Shown one piece after another: positions 63,094 through 64,000 of a DNA stretch of 64,000 bases. Position numbers and translations under genes: made by a program. The DNA is from Crocodylus rhombifer (taxonomy: Eukaryota > Chordata > Crocodylia > Crocodylidae): positions 439,166 to 503,165 of the forward strand of contig JAVSML010001163.1 of the NCBI GenBank assembly GCA_038503035.1. The letters are read 5' to 3'. The notes under the pieces are model-generated. The model did no database searches. It was not told where the DNA came from and worked only from the letters and a program-made list of their open reading frames with translations. How positions within the stretch are numbered: position 1 is the stretch's first letter; every line of letters begins with the position of its first letter.

Positions 63094-63730
63094 ACCCAGG
63101 GGTGGGCAAAATGATGGATCCGGCTGGCGGCAGGACTCCATTTCCCAGCAGCCCCTGCCCGCATGGCTGGGGCCAGTCTCCATGGAGCCCCCAGCTACAG
63201 CTGTGCTGTGATAGCGCAGAGCTGGGGTTGCCATGGAGACTGGTCCCAGCTGCGCTGGCAGGGCGCGTGCAGGGGGCTGTTCTGGAGCCACTGGGATCTT
63301 GCGGTGGGGGCAGCTTGGTCTGGGGCTAGGGCAGACTCGCAGTCTGCAGCCTGCATGCTCTGGACAAGGACGTGCAGGCAGCGGACTGCAGCTCTTCCCT
63401 GCCTTGGGACCAGACTGTCGCCGCTGCCAGGAGCTGGAGTAGAGCCGCATCCCACTGCCTGCACGACCCTGCCCGGCGCATGCAGGCTGCAGATCACAGC
63501 TCTGCCCTGGCCTTGGACCAGGCTGCCCCCGCCACAAGATCCCAGCAGCTGCAGAGCGGCTCCCTGCCCTGTTCTGCTGCATGCCTTGCCTTCATGGCAA
63601 CCCCAGCCTTGCACTATCACAGTGCAGGTGTGGCTGGGGCCTCCATGGAGACCAGCCCCAGCCCTGCGAGCAGGGGCTGCAGGGAAATGGTGTCCACTGC
63701 CAGCCCACAGGCCAGACTTTAACCCCTGCT
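63094..63730. mobile_element. GC-rich palindromic hAT-like element (about 635 bp)
   Basis: The left end CAGGGGTGGGCAAAATGATGG is a typical hAT terminus. The right end, reversed, reads GCAGGGGTTAAAGTCTGG. The arms 63144-63245 and about 63585-63690 are reverse complements with scattered mismatches (ggggttgccatggagactgg against catggagaccagcccc). The middle is also partly self-complementary. TTTAACCC occurs at both edges, possibly a target duplication. A 200-codon ORF across it (63163-63765), with counterparts on the other strand, is a composition artefact. Confidence 0.65.
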
Positions 63731-64000
63731 CTGGTGGCAGGCTGTGCCCTGAAGACTGTCCTTAAAGGGGCTGCCCCACAGGGCTAGGGTTCCCTAGGGA
63801 CATAATTGTCTGGGAAATCCTAGAGAATGAGCTAAAACCTACATGTGAGGTAGGTCATTCTCTATTAAATGCTGTATGTCCTAGAACAATTTCTGCTGCA
63901 ACCTATTTACTTCTTTATAGGTCCCCAGGTGGTTCATCCCAGATTAAATTGTATGGAGCTTTTCCATAAGGGATGGCACATAAAAAGTGAACTACGCATT

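Larger units (their letters stand above)
61243..64000 (+). other. ANKFN1 intron 10 (start) to window end
   Basis: The next ANKFN1 exon was not found. The region contains a CR1 fragment on the - strand (62250-62505), a C-rich stretch (about 62500-63090) and a GC-rich palindromic element (about 63094-63730). The last 200 bp look unique. Confidence 0.75.

Noticed and set aside
63091..63765. ORFs of 116-200 codons on both strands
   Set aside because: They come from a GC-rich palindromic repeat. Composition lacks stops, and frames overlap on both strands with Cys/Trp-rich low-complexity products.
1..64000. CRISPR arrays, operons, phage or other prokaryotic systems
   Set aside because: No regularly spaced short repeats, Shine-Dalgarno-led gene strings or prokaryotic gene families. 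The splice structure and CR1/SINE content show vertebrate DNA.

Overview
The window is vertebrate nuclear DNA, almost certainly from a sauropsid and most probably a crocodilian. The evidence is large introns with GT/AG splice sites, many truncated CR1 LINEs ending in the motif 'ggtccctt(c)cagccctaa..tctatga', old CORE/MIR-like SINE remnants, and many short non-autonomous hAT-like DNA elements rich in inverted repeats. The species is inferred from repeat style only. No prokaryotic, phage, operon or CRISPR feature was seen.

One protein-coding gene spans most of the window on the + strand. Ten consecutive coding exons of ANKFN1 (ankyrin-repeat and fibronectin type III domain-containing 1; vertebrate relative of fly wide awake; the mouse gene is also called Nmf9) lie at 6770-6974, 16170-16380, 22478-22672, 24353-24466, 40329-40426, 42096-42186, 48805-48912, 57516-57615, 59173-59305 and 61126-61242. 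Their phases join without a frame break. From the first recognised ATG (6786) to the end of the last exon they total 1356 nt, or 452 codons. They encode an N-terminal low-complexity/basic segment, an ankyrin-repeat region, a helical linker, one FN3 domain, a basic serine-rich linker and the start of the conserved C-terminal region. The 3' part of the gene lies beyond 64000. Exon 1 opens at a splice acceptor, so an upstream exon (5' UTR or extra coding) probably exists but was not identified.

The introns make up about 95% of the gene span and are packed with transposon fossils. (1) CR1 fragments occur in both orientations. (2) A decayed second non-LTR retrotransposon lies at about 42.48-44.46 kb on the - strand, with RT, C-terminal and zinc-knuckle-like remnants. 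(3) Several hAT-like MITE families can be delimited from the sequence: a 'GGCAACTG' family at 47.1, 51.7 and 60.0 kb, two copies having 8-bp target duplications; a 'CTGTGCAA' foldback family at 12.7 and 57.9 kb; and a ~0.8 kb 'GGCTARG..ACAGA' family at 28.9 and 59.4 kb. (4) Single large foldback elements occur at 20.5 and 63.1 kb. (5) There are microsatellites and G/C tracts, including a 32-bp G13-CACGTG-C13 palindrome.

Insertions are nested and can be ordered. At 59.4-60.5 kb a G/C-palindrome MITE sits inside a 0.8 kb DNA element, which sits inside a CR1. At 12.7-13.5 kb a foldback element sits inside a CR1. At 55.6-56.3 kb a CR1 sits inside a hAT-like element. I did not find a new multi-gene system. 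The most notable structure is this set of palindromic elements within ANKFN1 introns.
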